The notes: generated from the sequence alone by a model not told the origin. A stretch of DNA of 64,000 bases from Nonomuraea rhodomycinica (GCF_013363995.1 NZ_JABWGO010000007.1:62001-126000); one strand, 5' to 3'; shown: positions 52,419 to 61,423, counted from the stretch's first letter. Numbers and translations are program-made.

Positions 52419-53219
52419 GTGATCCCGCGTAGCCGAACCGTCAGCCTCCTCGCACTCGGGGCGATCTGCCTCACCGGGTGCTCTACCGAGGTGCCGTCAG
52501 AACCCAAGCTCAAGCCGCTCACGCTCAAGGAGCAGGTGTCACACGTCACGAAGTCGTCCGACGGGTACGTCGTCAACTGGGCGGGGGTCCTCGCCAACGA
52601 CAACCCGTGGCACTTCGGCGAGCACGTGGTGGCCACGATCGTCGGCCGCGACGCCGGCGGCCATGAGGTGGTCAGGATGGACCAGCCGCTCGACGCCGTG
52701 CCGCCCGGCGGCGAGCTGGCCTTCACCGGCCACGCCAACGCCGAGCACAAGCCGGTGAAGGTGTCCATCGAGTACCGGCCCGCCCAGTGGCGGACCGCGG
52801 CCCGCGTCCCGTCGGCGTTCCGGCCGTTCCCGGTCACGCGGGTGCAGACGCTGCCGCAGAAGGACGGCTCCGTCGTGGTCACCGGCTACGTCGGCAACCC
52901 GTACCGGCTGCCGGCGGGCAGCCTGGTGGTCAACGCGCTGGTCCGCGACCGGGACGGCAAGCTGCTCGGGGGAGGCAGCACGTTCGTGGACGACGTCAAG
53001 CCGGGCCGGACGCCGCGTTTCGTGCTGACCGTGGAAGGACTGCCGGCCAAGGCGAAGCCGACCGACGCCGAGGTGACGGCCCGCACGTGGGGCTCGACGG
53101 CGCGGCCGTACGAGGAGCTGGCGCTGGGCGGCGCGGTGCCGCTGCACACGATCAAGCCGTCGATGCCGCCGTTCGCCGTGGACCGGGGCAGCTCGGCCCT
53201 GACCGAGCACAAGGAGTGA
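52419..53219 (+). CDS. Lipoprotein of unknown function
   Basis: A 266-residue protein from GTG 52419. The signal is VSLLALGAICLTGC with a proper lipobox (LTGC). The mature domain has HVTKSSDGYVVNWAGVLAND, VVATIVGRDAGGHEVVRMDQ, VVVTGYVGNPYRLPAGSLVV and VRDRDGKLLGGGSTFVDDV. This FxxLG-like pattern suggests one or two immunoglobulin-like beta domains. It sits between an ABC-F gene and the sigma fusion, with terminators on both sides, so it is probably a single transcription unit. I cannot name a function. Confidence 0.75.
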   Translation: MIPRSRTVSLLALGAICLTGCSTEVPSEPKLKPLTLKEQVSHVTKSSDGYVVNWAGVLANDNPWHFGEHVVATIVGRDAGGHEVVRMDQPLDAVPPGGELAFTGHANAEHKPVKVSIEYRPAQWRTAARVPSAFRPFPVTRVQTLPQKDGSVVVTGYVGNPYRLPAGSLVVNALVRDRDGKLLGGGSTFVDDVKPGRTPRFVLTVEGLPAKAKPTDAEVTARTWGSTARPYEELALGGAVPLHTIKPSMPPFAVDRGSSALTEHKE

Positions 53220-53222
53220 TCG

Positions 53223-53254
53223 GGGCCGCGTCCGTTCCTCCCGGGACGCGGCCC
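53223..53254 (+). terminator. Terminator after the lipoprotein gene
   Basis: GGGCCGCGTCC (53223-53233) / GGACGCGGCCC (53244-53254) form a perfect 11-base stem directly after the stop codon. Confidence 0.75.
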
Positions 53255-53359
53255 GCCGAGTAATGCGAAATATTCTCTAAATTAGCCGATAAATGGGTTT
53301 GGGTGGTTTATTGCCGAGCCGTTCCGCGCGGCCGGGAGAACGAGCCACGCCGTAGGCTC

Positions 53360-53389
53360 GGAAACGGTAGAACTACAAGTTACTAATCT
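53360..53389 (+). promoter_or_regulatory. ECF-like promoter candidate for the sigma fusion gene
   Basis: GGAAAC (53360-53365) resembles the AAC-type -35 element of ECF sigma factors; TAATCT (53384-53389) lies 18 bases further on. The region 53260-53400 is much more AT-rich than its neighbours. Autoregulation is a guess. Confidence 0.35.
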
Positions 53390-53404
53390 ATTACATTCGG
53401 TCAT

Positions 53405-55075
53405 ATGAATGACCGCGTCCTGGTCGAAGCGCTCCGCGCCGGCGACCCGGATGCCCTCGCCGCGCTCTACGACGCGTACGCCGAGGGCATCTATAGATAC
53501 TGCTGGTCCCTTCTTCCGCACTCCGACAGCGCCCAGGTGGCCCTCCGCGACACCCTGATCGCGGCGGCCGAGCACGCCGGTTCCCTTTCCGATCCCGGGC
53601 GCCTGAGGACGTGGCTCTACGCGCTCGCCCACGCCGAGTGCCTGCGCCGGCGGCTGGCCGCGGTCCGCCCCGACGCCGGAGAGCCGGCGGACGGGCCGTC
53701 CCTTCTGGGCGAGCCGTCGGTTCCGGGCGAGCCGTCCCTCCCGGGCGAGCCGCCCTTCCGGTCCGAGTGGTCCTTCCCGGCCCAGCCGGCCTTCCCGGCC
53801 GAGCCGCCCGTCGAGGCCGAGCCGCCCGGTGACCCCGCCGACGCCGACCTGCGCGTCATGGCGGCCAACGCGGTGCGCGGGCTGCCCGTCGCCGACCGGG
53901 CGGTGCTGGAGCTGACCACCCGGCACGGCCTGACGGTGCCCGAGGTGGCGGCGGTCCTCGGCGTACGCCCGCGCCAGGTCGAGGCGGCCCGCGCGCAGGC
54001 CCGCGACCGCCTGCGTGACGCGATCACGGCCGAGGTGCTGGCCCGCAAGGGCCCCTACGACTGCCCCATGAGGGCCCGCATCCTCAGCGGCTTCGCCGGC
54101 GAGCTGACGCCGCGGATGCGCGAGCAGCTCGTCCGGCACCTGTCCCGGTGCGAGACCTGCGCGCCGCACCGCGACCGGCCGGTGTCGGAGTCCAAGGTCT
54201 TCGACCTGGTGCCGCCGGTCCCGCTGCCCGGCGCGCTGCGGGTCAGGGTGCTGAGCTGCTTCGCCGACCCCGAGCTGCTGCCGTACCGGCGTTACGTCGC
54301 GAGGCGATCGGGGGCGCTCGGCCCCGACGGGTTTCCCGAACCCGGTGACAGGCGGCCTCGCCGGTGGCCTCAGGCGCTGGCGGGCACACTGGCGGCGGTC
54401 GCGTCCATGGTGGCGATAGCCGCCGTCTTCCACCAGTTCCAGGGCGACCTGCACAGGGCGGACGGCACCCCGGTGGCGCTCCCCGCGACGGCCGGATCGC
54501 CCGGCGCCCCCATGCCGTGGCCTCCCGGGCAGGGCGGCCCGTCCGTCGACGTCCGGCCCATCGCCGAGCCGATCGTGGACTCCCGGGCGACGTTCCCGTA
54601 CGGGATGTTCCACTCGATCACGCCGGTCGAGCCGCCGCCGACCGCGGGGATCGTCCCCACCCAGGGCTCTCTGCCGGCCACCACCGGCGCCACCGGCGCG
54701 CCCGCGGCCCCCTCGTCGCCGGCCCGCACGCCCCGCGACCCGGGCGCTCCGCTCACCCCGCCGGGCCCCGTCACGCCGCCGCCCCCCGGCACCCCCGCCG
54801 ACCCCGGCGGCGGCAGGGAGCACCAGAGCCACGGCCCGGCCCCCACGCCCTGCCCCACCGGCAAGCCGACCGCCGCGCCCACCGGCAAGCCGACCGGGAA
54901 GCCCACGGGCAAGCCCACCGGCGACCCCTCAGGTCAGCCCGTCCCGAGCCACGTGTCGAGCCCGCCGGTCGATCCCCGCCCCACCCCCGTTCCCACCCCC
55001 ACCCCGTCCCCGGCCACCACGCCCGTCCCGACCCCCGAGCAGCCCCCCACGTCGTCTTCCTCGGCGACCGCCTGA
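53405..55075 (+). CDS. ECF sigma factor fused to a zinc anti-sigma-like domain, TM helix and extracellular tail
   Basis: A 556-residue protein. Region 2 (LVEALRAGDPDALAALYDAY, RTWLYALAHAECLRRRL) is at 5-85. A proline/glutamate linker with PGEPS repeats follows. Region 4 (LPVADRAVLELTTRHGLTVP, EVAAVLGVRPRQVEAARAQA) is at 158-205. Then comes HLSRCETC (~245-252), the H-x3-C-x2-C signature of zinc anti-sigma domains. One helix follows (ALAGTLAAVASMVAIAAVF, ~323-341), then about 210 residues of P/T/S-rich sequence with TGKP repeats outside the cell. ATG 53405 has no good ribosome site. The single chain suggests a membrane-held sigma factor released by proteolysis or signal. Confidence 0.83.
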   Translation: MNDRVLVEALRAGDPDALAALYDAYAEGIYRYCWSLLPHSDSAQVALRDTLIAAAEHAGSLSDPGRLRTWLYALAHAECLRRRLAAVRPDAGEPADGPSLLGEPSVPGEPSLPGEPPFRSEWSFPAQPAFPAEPPVEAEPPGDPADADLRVMAANAVRGLPVADRAVLELTTRHGLTVPEVAAVLGVRPRQVEAARAQARDRLRDAITAEVLARKGPYDCPMRARILSGFAGELTPRMREQLVRHLSRCETCAPHRDRPVSESKVFDLVPPVPLPGALRVRVLSCFADPELLPYRRYVARRSGALGPDGFPEPGDRRPRRWPQALAGTLAAVASMVAIAAVFHQFQGDLHRADGTPVALPATAGSPGAPMPWPPGQGGPSVDVRPIAEPIVDSRATFPYGMFHSITPVEPPPTAGIVPTQGSLPATTGATGAPAAPSSPARTPRDPGAPLTPPGPVTPPPPGTPADPGGGREHQSHGPAPTPCPTGKPTAAPTGKPTGKPTGKPTGDPSGQPVPSHVSSPPVDPRPTPVPTPTPSPATTPVPTPEQPPTSSSSATA

Positions 55076-55083
55076 CCCCGCCG

Positions 55084-55740
55084 ATGCAGGCCTACCAGCT
55101 CCGCGAGGACCCGCACCTCGGCTGCCGGGTCTGCCCGCTGCCCGTCCGCGCGGAGCTGGCCGAGGCCGTGACCAGGAGCCACCGGATCACCTGGCCCACC
55201 TGGATCGACCGGGGGCCGCGCATGCTCCGCCACGTCCTGGAGCTGTGCCGCCTGCGCACCGCCCGGGGCCTCGCCCTGCTGCACTGGCTGGCCGCCGACC
55301 TGCCGCCCGGCGAGCTCGACTGGTTCTGGATCTCGCTGCGGCTGACCGGATCGCGGCAGGAACGCATGTACGCGGCGGCCGCCGCGGTGCCCGAGCCGGT
55401 GCTCGCCCTGGTCGTCGCCAACTGGACGTGGGCCCTGGCCAGCCCCCACGGCGGCCGGATCACCGCGTCCTACCTGGCCGGGGCCGCGTACCGGAGCGAC
55501 GGCTTCCTGGCGGCCGACGCGACCATGACGCTGTACCAGACCTACGACCGGCACCCCGAGGCGCGCCCGGCCATCGCCGCGGCCTGGGCGACCGCCCGGG
55601 TGGGGGCCGACTGGTGCAACGCCGCCGACCTGCGCGCCCGCTACCAGTCGCCGACGCCGGTCTTCACCTATCCGCGCGGCGCCGTCCCGCCACCCCTCGG
55701 GGTACGACCCTGGATCCAACGGCTGTTCCGCCTTGAGTGA
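55084..55740 (+). CDS. Unidentified protein coupled to the sigma fusion gene
   Basis: A 218-residue protein from ATG 55084, 8 bases after the sigma-fusion stop, so probably in one operon with it. Features seen are LREDPHLGCRVCPLPVRAEL (a C-x-x-C pair), WPTWIDRGPRMLRHVLELCR and GLALLHWLAADLPPGELDWF. It is rich in W and helical, and has no signal peptide or clear membrane helix. I do not recognise the family. It could be an accessory of the sigma fusion, but that is only context. Confidence 0.6.
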   Translation: MQAYQLREDPHLGCRVCPLPVRAELAEAVTRSHRITWPTWIDRGPRMLRHVLELCRLRTARGLALLHWLAADLPPGELDWFWISLRLTGSRQERMYAAAAAVPEPVLALVVANWTWALASPHGGRITASYLAGAAYRSDGFLAADATMTLYQTYDRHPEARPAIAAAWATARVGADWCNAADLRARYQSPTPVFTYPRGAVPPPLGVRPWIQRLFRLE

Positions 55741-55822
55741 ACACGCTCGGTGAGCCTCACGTGTGCGAAGAGTGACCTCTGGGAAAGGTGGTGCGTAATG
55801 CCACCAACGAGGAGGGGGAAGC

Positions 55823-57022
55823 ATGCGCACCGTGAGGGTGGGCCTCGCCGCCTGCCTGGTCGTCGCCCTGTGCCCGCCGGCCAACTCCGCGTCCGCCCCC
55901 GCGTCCGCCCCTGTCCTCGCGCCCGGCCCCGTCCTCGCACCCGGCTCCGTCGACGCGGCCTGGCGGCCGCCGTCCACCCGCGAGGTCTCGCGCGCCCGCC
56001 GCGCCGTACGGCAGCGCACCAAGGAGCTCGGCGTCGCCAGCGCCGCGCTCGTCGAGGCCCGCGCCCGCCTGGACGAGCTCACCGCCAGCGTCGAGCGGCT
56101 GGTCGAGGCGTACAACGGCGAGATGGTCCGGATGCGGCAGGCGAGCCAGGCCTACGACCAGGCGCGGGCACGGCTGGAGTCGGCCGACGCGCAGGTCGAG
56201 TCGGCGCGGACGAAGGTCGCGGCGCTCGCCGTGGAGAGCTACGGCGGCTTCGACCTGAGCAAGCCGTACCTGTTCATGATGAACGACACCGGCGACGCCG
56301 ACGGCTACCTGCACCGGGCCAGCGTGCTGGAGCACATGAGCGCCGAGCGCGCCCTCATCCTGTCCCAGCTGCGCGACAGCCAGGCCGTCGCCGGCATCCT
56401 GCGCGCCCAGGCGGCCGACGCCTACGCCGCGCAGCAGGAGGCGTCCGAGCGGGCGGAGCGGGCCAAGGCCGCGGCCGAGCGGGCCGTCGCCAGACAACGG
56501 GAGCAGACCAGGGGCCTGCGCAGGGAGCTCCACGAGCTGGAGCACCGGGTCGACGCGGCCCGCAGCAGGGCCGACCGGCTGGCCAGGGAGCGGGAGGCCG
56601 CCCGTCAGGCCCGGCTCGCCGGTCTCGGGGCGGCCGGCCTGGTCGCCAAGGGCTCGTCCGGCGGCGACCTGGCGGCCAACTGGGCGCTCACCCAGCTCGG
56701 CAAGCCGTACGTGTGGGCGGCGGCCGGCCCGTCGAGCTACGACTGCTCCGGCCTGACCATGCGGGCCTGGGAGCAGGTGGGAGTGCGGCTCGACCACTGG
56801 ACGGGCACCCAGTGGACCGCCGGCCCGCACATCCCCTACGACCAGCTGCGCCGCGGCGACCTGCTCTTCTTCGGCTACGAGAGCGACGACCCCGGCACCA
56901 TCCACCACGTGGGGATCTACGTGGGCGACGGCATGATGGTCCACGCGCCCCAGACCGGAGACGTGGTGCGCGTGGCCTCGATGTGGCGGCCCGACCTGGT
57001 GGGCGCCACCAGGCCGGCCTGA
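55823..57022 (+). CDS. Secreted NlpC/P60 peptidoglycan endopeptidase with coiled-coil (RipA-like)
   Basis: A 399-residue protein from ATG 55823, preceded by ggaggggga. The signal peptide is VGLAACLVVALCPPANSASA. A long coiled coil runs from ~55 to ~270 (VRQRTKELGVASAALVEARA; RAERAKAAAERAVARQREQT). The NlpC/P60 domain is from ~285: catalytic cysteine in YDCSGLTMRAWEQ (~308), histidine in TIHHVGIYVGDG, third polar residue in VHAPQTGDVVR. It cuts stem-peptide bonds in the cell wall. In RipA/RipC-type enzymes the coiled coil is the part bound by FtsX, which is worth noting given the FtsX-domain proteins at 9.7-12.7 kb. Confidence 0.92.
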   Translation: MRTVRVGLAACLVVALCPPANSASAPASAPVLAPGPVLAPGSVDAAWRPPSTREVSRARRAVRQRTKELGVASAALVEARARLDELTASVERLVEAYNGEMVRMRQASQAYDQARARLESADAQVESARTKVAALAVESYGGFDLSKPYLFMMNDTGDADGYLHRASVLEHMSAERALILSQLRDSQAVAGILRAQAADAYAAQQEASERAERAKAAAERAVARQREQTRGLRRELHELEHRVDAARSRADRLAREREAARQARLAGLGAAGLVAKGSSGGDLAANWALTQLGKPYVWAAAGPSSYDCSGLTMRAWEQVGVRLDHWTGTQWTAGPHIPYDQLRRGDLLFFGYESDDPGTIHHVGIYVGDGMMVHAPQTGDVVRVASMWRPDLVGATRPA

Positions 57023-57032
57023 GAGGAGTGCG

Positions 57033-57527
57033 TCAGTGGGCGTGGCCCTCTTCGCGCGCCCGGTCGAAGGAGCGCTTGATCTCGACCTCGGCCTCCATGC
57101 GGCCCACCCAGTTGGCGCCCTCGACCGACTTGCCGGGCTCCAGGTCCTTGTAGACCTCGAAGAAGTGCTGGATCTCCAGCCGGTCGAACTCCGGCACGTG
57201 GTGGATGTCGCGGATGTGCTCCATGCGCGGGTCGGTGGACGGGACGCAGAGGACCTTGTCGTCACCGCCCTTCTCGTCGGTCATCCGGAACATGCCGACC
57301 GCCCGGCAGGTGATGTAGCAGCCCGGGAACGTCGGCTCCTGGAGCAGCACCAGCGCGTCGAGCGGGTCGCCGTCCTCGCCGAGGGTGTTCTCGATGAAGC
57401 CGTAGTCGGCGGGGTACTGCGTGGAGGTGAACAGGAGCCGGTCAAGCCTGATCTTCCCGGTCTCGTGGTCCACTTCGTACTTGTTCCGTTGTCCCTTGGG
57501 AATCTCAACGACAACGTCGAACTCCAC
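57033..57527 (-). CDS. ppa: Inorganic pyrophosphatase
   Basis: A 164-residue family I soluble enzyme. GTG 57527 gives the standard start VEFDVVVEIPKGQRNKYEVD and has ggagga ahead, so longer frames to 57623 are rejected. The metal-binding signature is EDGDPLDALVLL. Other conserved parts are DYGFIENTLG and VCVP-like LCVPSTDPRMEHI. It hydrolyses pyrophosphate from DNA, RNA and activation reactions. It is divergent from dacB with 84 bases between the starts. Confidence 0.97.
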   Translation of the reverse strand: MEFDVVVEIPKGQRNKYEVDHETGKIRLDRLLFTSTQYPADYGFIENTLGEDGDPLDALVLLQEPTFPGCYITCRAVGMFRMTDEKGGDDKVLCVPSTDPRMEHIRDIHHVPEFDRLEIQHFFEVYKDLEPGKSVEGANWVGRMEAEVEIKRSFDRAREEGHAH

Positions 57528-57611
57528 CGCGGTTCCTCCGCTCATACCCCCCGGCACCCCCGGGCGGGCGTTAATGTCTCGTAGGCGAACACCAGGAGAG
57601 AGGTCAGGGAC

Positions 57612-59033
57612 GTGGCGCGGCACGAGCGGTGGGTGATGCTGACCACGCTCGCCCTGCTCCAGATCCTGACGATCGTCACCGGCGTGTACGCGGTGACGAG
57701 CGGCCTGGACCTGGACGCCCTGACGAGGCAGTCGTCACCGGACGAGCCGACGGCGTCTCCCGAGGGGTCTCCCGCGGCCCCCGTGGTCACCGCTGGCCCG
57801 GTTCTGCCCGGGCTTCCGGCGAGGGCCGGAGACGGACCTCTCCCGACTAAGAGTACTTTGACCCGTCAGCTCACCGACGCCCTGGGTGACAAAGAGCTGG
57901 GGGCCCGGGTGGGCGCCGTCGTCCTCGACGCGGCCACCGGAGAGCGGATCTTCGCCGCCAACGCCGACACCGGCATCACCCCCGCCTCCACCACGAAACT
58001 GGTCACCAGCACCGCGGCCCTGGCCTCGCTCGGACCCGACACCCGCTTCGCCACCCGCGTCGTGCAGGGCGCCACTCCGGGCGCGGTCGTGCTGGTCGGC
58101 GGCGGGGACCCCACGCTGGCCGGTCCGTCGGCCAAGCCGGGCGCCTACCCCAAGCCGGCGTCGCTGGCCACGCTCGCCTCGCGCACCGCCGCGGCGCTGA
58201 AGGCCAAGGGCGTCACCAAGGTCACGCTCTCGTACGACGCCACCCTCTACACCGGCGAGCGGGTGTGCTCCTGCTGGAAGCCGAACTACATACCCGACGG
58301 CGAGGTGGCCCCGGTGTCCGCGCTGGTGATCGACGAGGGGCGCCGCTACCCCAGCCAGTCCACGCCGCGCGTCACCGACCCGCCGCGCTTCGCCGCCGCC
58401 GCGTTCGCCCGGCTGCTCGGCCGCCAGGGGATCAGCGTGTCGGGCTCCGCGCGGCCCGCCAAGGCCCCGGCGGGCGCGGCCGAGCTGGCCCGCGTCGAGT
58501 CGCCGCCCGTCTACGCCCTGGTCGAGCACACGCTGACGTTCAGCGACGACGACCTGGCCGAGGCGCTGGCCCGCCAGGTGGCCGTCAAGGAAGGCCAGCC
58601 CGCCTCCTTCGAGGGCGGCGCCGCGGCGACCCTGGCGGTGCTCAAGCGGCTCGGCTTCCCGGGCGGGGTCCAGATCCGCGACGGCAGCGGGCTGTCGCCG
58701 TACAACCGCATCAGCCCCGACGCGCTCGCCCGTGTCATCGCCACCGCCGGCAGCGCCGCCCACCCGGAGCTGAGGGCGGTGGCCTCCGGCATGCCCGTCG
58801 CCGGCTTCTCCGGCACGCTCGGCAACGGCCGCCGCTTCACCTCCGCCGACAGCAGGGGACAGGTGGGGCTGGTCCGCGCCAAGACGGGCACGCTCAACAA
58901 CGTCAACACGCTGGCCGGGCTCGCCACCACCAAGGACGGCCGCCTCGTCACGTTCGCCTTCATGGCCGACCGCGTCCCCCTCAACGCCGAACCCGTCCTC
59001 GACAAACTCGCCGCCCTGGTGGCCCGCTCCTGA
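57612..59033 (+). CDS. dacB: D-alanyl-D-alanine carboxypeptidase/endopeptidase (PBP4 type)
   Basis: A 473-residue protein from GTG 57612. The N-terminal helix LTTLALLQILTIVTGVYAV is a signal or anchor. Penicillin-binding motifs are all present: SxxK in TPASTTKLVTS (Ser126), SxN in GSGLSPYNRIS, KTG in RAKTGTLNNVN (Lys424). The inserted domain between the first two motifs and the GGGDPTL segment are typical of the S13/PBP4 family. It trims or cuts cross-links of peptidoglycan outside the membrane. Confidence 0.95.
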   Translation: MARHERWVMLTTLALLQILTIVTGVYAVTSGLDLDALTRQSSPDEPTASPEGSPAAPVVTAGPVLPGLPARAGDGPLPTKSTLTRQLTDALGDKELGARVGAVVLDAATGERIFAANADTGITPASTTKLVTSTAALASLGPDTRFATRVVQGATPGAVVLVGGGDPTLAGPSAKPGAYPKPASLATLASRTAAALKAKGVTKVTLSYDATLYTGERVCSCWKPNYIPDGEVAPVSALVIDEGRRYPSQSTPRVTDPPRFAAAAFARLLGRQGISVSGSARPAKAPAGAAELARVESPPVYALVEHTLTFSDDDLAEALARQVAVKEGQPASFEGGAAATLAVLKRLGFPGGVQIRDGSGLSPYNRISPDALARVIATAGSAAHPELRAVASGMPVAGFSGTLGNGRRFTSADSRGQVGLVRAKTGTLNNVNTLAGLATTKDGRLVTFAFMADRVPLNAEPVLDKLAALVARS

Positions 59034-59046
59034 CAGCTCTCCTCAC

Positions 59047-59295
59047 GGCGCTCCTTCGCGGGTCTGACGGCGATCCTGCGGATCGCGGCTCAGTCGCTTG
59101 ATCCGGTGTCTTCCTTCGTCGTTCGGTCGCTTCGCTCCCTCCCTCCTCAGTCCAGACACCGGCGCTCCTTCGCGGGTCTGATGGCGATCCTGCGGATCGC
59201 GGCTCAGTCGCTTGATCCGGTGTCTTCCTTCGTCGTTCGGTCGCTTCGCTCCCTCCCTCCTCAGTCCAGACACCGGCGCTCCTTCGCGGGTCCGG
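59047..59295. repeat. 114-bp tandem repeat between dacB and the metalloprotease gene
   Basis: Units at 59047-59160 and 59161-59274 are nearly identical (I find one C/T difference, in tctgaYggcgatc). A partial third copy runs 59275 to about 59295. Each unit starts GGCGCTCCTTCGCGGGTC and contains the short palindrome-like gatcctgcggatc. The unit length is a multiple of three, so the minus strand shows a false repeated frame. Confidence 0.95.
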
Positions 59296-59319
59296 AGCGG
59301 ACAACGTACGGTGGACGGT

Positions 59320-60396
59320 ATGCAGGTGATCGACTGGGATCTGGCCGTCTCGACCGGCACGCGTCTCGTGCGCCCCGGTCCCCAAGTGAGCCGTGAAGAG
59401 GCCAGACAGGCCGTCACCGAGCTCCGCACGCTCTCCCGCGAGGCCGAGGGCCATGTGCGGGAGTTCACCAGGATTCATGCTGACACCGCGCCCCAGCCGG
59501 CGACGGTCGTCGACCGGCCCGGCTGGATCAGGGCCAACGTCGAGGGCTTCCGCGTCGTGCTGGAGCCGCTGACCCAGCGCATCGGCAGCGGCGCCAACCC
59601 GCCGCCGCCGATCGTCACCGCCGTGGGCTCGCGCATCACCGGCGTCGAGGTGGGCGCCGTGCTCGCCTTCCTCGCCTCGCGCGTGCTCGGCCAGTACGAG
59701 CTGTTCCTGCCGCCGGACCCGTCGGGCCGCGAGCCGGCGGGCCGCCTGACGCTGGTGGCGCCCAACATCGTCCACGCCGAGCGGGAGATGAACGTCGACC
59801 CGCACGACTTCCGCCTGTGGGTGTGCCTGCACGAGGAGACCCACCGGGTGCAGTTCACCGGCGTGCCGTGGCTGCGCGAGTACATCCGCTCGCAGATGAC
59901 CGAGTTCCTGCTCGCCTCCGACCTCGACCTCGGCACGATCATCGAACGGCTGCGCGGCGCCGCCGACACCGTGGCCGACGTGGTGCGCGGCGGCGAGGGC
60001 AACCTCATCGACGTCATCCAGTCGCCGGCCCAGAAGGAGATCCTCGACCGGCTGACGGCCGTGATGACGCTGGTGGAGGGGCACGGCGACTACGTGATGG
60101 ACGCCGTGGGCCCGTCCGTGGTGCCCTCGGTCGCCGACATCCGGGCCAAGTTCGCCCAGCGCCGCGAGGGCGGGTCCAAGCTCGACCGCACGATCCGCCG
60201 CCTGCTCGGCATCGAGCTCAAGATGAAGCAGTACGCCGAGGGGTCGGCCTTCGTGCGCACGGTGGTGGGCAAGGCCGGCATGGACGGGTTCAACCGGGTG
60301 TGGACCTCGGCGGAGACGCTGCCGACGACGGGGGAGATCTCCGACCCGGACGCCTGGATCCGCCGCGTCATCGGCGCCCCGGCGCTGCCGGCCTGA
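59320..60396 (+). CDS. Zinc-dependent metalloprotease, DUF2342 (coenzyme F420-associated family)
   Basis: A 358-residue protein. The zinc site is HEETH in VCLHEETHRVQFTGVPWL. Other family parts are MQVIDWDLAVSTGTRLVRPG, NIVHAEREMNVDPHDFRLW, and HGDYVMDAVGPSVVPSVADI. The family is common in actinobacteria, where it has been linked with F420 genes by occurrence only; its substrate is unknown. ATG 59320 lies 7 bases after a -10-like TACGGT, so a leaderless mRNA is possible. tilS follows 15 bases after the stop. Confidence 0.9.
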   Translation: MQVIDWDLAVSTGTRLVRPGPQVSREEARQAVTELRTLSREAEGHVREFTRIHADTAPQPATVVDRPGWIRANVEGFRVVLEPLTQRIGSGANPPPPIVTAVGSRITGVEVGAVLAFLASRVLGQYELFLPPDPSGREPAGRLTLVAPNIVHAEREMNVDPHDFRLWVCLHEETHRVQFTGVPWLREYIRSQMTEFLLASDLDLGTIIERLRGAADTVADVVRGGEGNLIDVIQSPAQKEILDRLTAVMTLVEGHGDYVMDAVGPSVVPSVADIRAKFAQRREGGSKLDRTIRRLLGIELKMKQYAEGSAFVRTVVGKAGMDGFNRVWTSAETLPTTGEISDPDAWIRRVIGAPALPA

Positions 60397-60411
60397 CCGG
60401 AGCGGCCGCCC

Positions 60412-61413
60412 GTGGGTCCGCATCCGGCCGTGGCAGACGTCCGGCGGGCCGTGCGCGAGGCGCTGGCCGCGCTGACGCACGACGCGCCCGAGGGGCCGGT
60501 GCTCGTCGCGTGCAGCGGCGGCGCCGACTCCCTCGCCCTGGCGGCGGCGCTCGGCTTCGTGGCGCCCCGCGCCGGCCTCAAGGCGGGGCTGCTCACGGTG
60601 GACCATCAGCTCCAGCCCGGTTCGGCCGAGCGGGCCGAGAAGGTCGCCGCCCTGGCCGCGCCCCTCGGGCTGGACCTGGCCGAGGTCCTCACCGTCGAGG
60701 TGGGCACCGAGGGGGGACCGGAGGCGGCGGCCCGCGACGCCCGCTACCGGGCGCTGGCCGAGGCCGCCGACCGGCTCGGGGCGCGGGCCGTGCTGCTCGG
60801 GCACACCCGTGACGACCAGGCCGAGACCGTGCTGCTCGGCCTGGCCAGGGGCAGCGGGCCGCGTTCGATCTCGGGGATGGCCGCGCGGAGCGGACGCTAT
60901 CTCCGGCCGTTCCTCGACATCCCGAGGGCGACGACGGTGGCGGCGTGCCGCGCGCTCGGCCTCGACCCGTGGGACGACCCGCACAACGAGGACCCGCGCT
61001 TCACCCGGGTCCGCGTGCGCACGCGGATCCTGCCGCTGCTGGAGTCGGAGCTCGGGCCGGGGGTGGCCGAGGCGCTCGCCCGGACCGCCGCGCTGGCCCG
61101 CGAGGACGCCGACGCGCTCGACGAGTGGGCGGATCGGGTCTACCAGGATTGCGCTCTTAGCGATATCGGCGGATCAGTGACGCTGTCCGTAGCGGCGCTC
61201 GAAGCCCTGCCGGGGGCGGTGCGCAGGCGGGTCCTGCGGCGCGCCGCGGTCGCGGCGGGGTCGCCACCCGGGTCGCTGTCGGCGACGCATGTACGCGCCG
61301 TGGACCGCCTGGTCACGCACTGGCGCGGGCAGAAGCCCGTCGACCTGCCCGGGGGTCGGGCCGCCGTCAGGCGGTATGGCACCCTGATAGTCGCCATCAG
61401 TCCCATCCCGTAA
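60412..61413 (+). CDS. tilS: tRNA(Ile)-lysidine synthase
   Basis: A 333-residue N-type ATP pyrophosphatase. The PP-loop is VACSGGADSLALAA (~33-46). Further conserved parts are TVDHQLQPGS, LGHTRDDQAETVLLGLARGS and RPFLDIPRATT, with the NEDPRFTRVRVR motif after it. It converts the wobble cytidine of tRNA-Ile(CAU) to lysidine, which lets the tRNA read AUA; it is essential. The order tilS-hpt-ftsH is conserved widely in bacteria. Confidence 0.96.
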   Translation: MGPHPAVADVRRAVREALAALTHDAPEGPVLVACSGGADSLALAAALGFVAPRAGLKAGLLTVDHQLQPGSAERAEKVAALAAPLGLDLAEVLTVEVGTEGGPEAAARDARYRALAEAADRLGARAVLLGHTRDDQAETVLLGLARGSGPRSISGMAARSGRYLRPFLDIPRATTVAACRALGLDPWDDPHNEDPRFTRVRVRTRILPLLESELGPGVAEALARTAALAREDADALDEWADRVYQDCALSDIGGSVTLSVAALEALPGAVRRRVLRRAAVAAGSPPGSLSATHVRAVDRLVTHWRGQKPVDLPGGRAAVRRYGTLIVAISPIP

Positions 61414-61423
61414 GGAACCTCAG

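Noticed and set aside
59047..59295. CRISPR array
   Set aside because: Units are 114 bp, adjacent and without unique spacers; no cas genes in the window.
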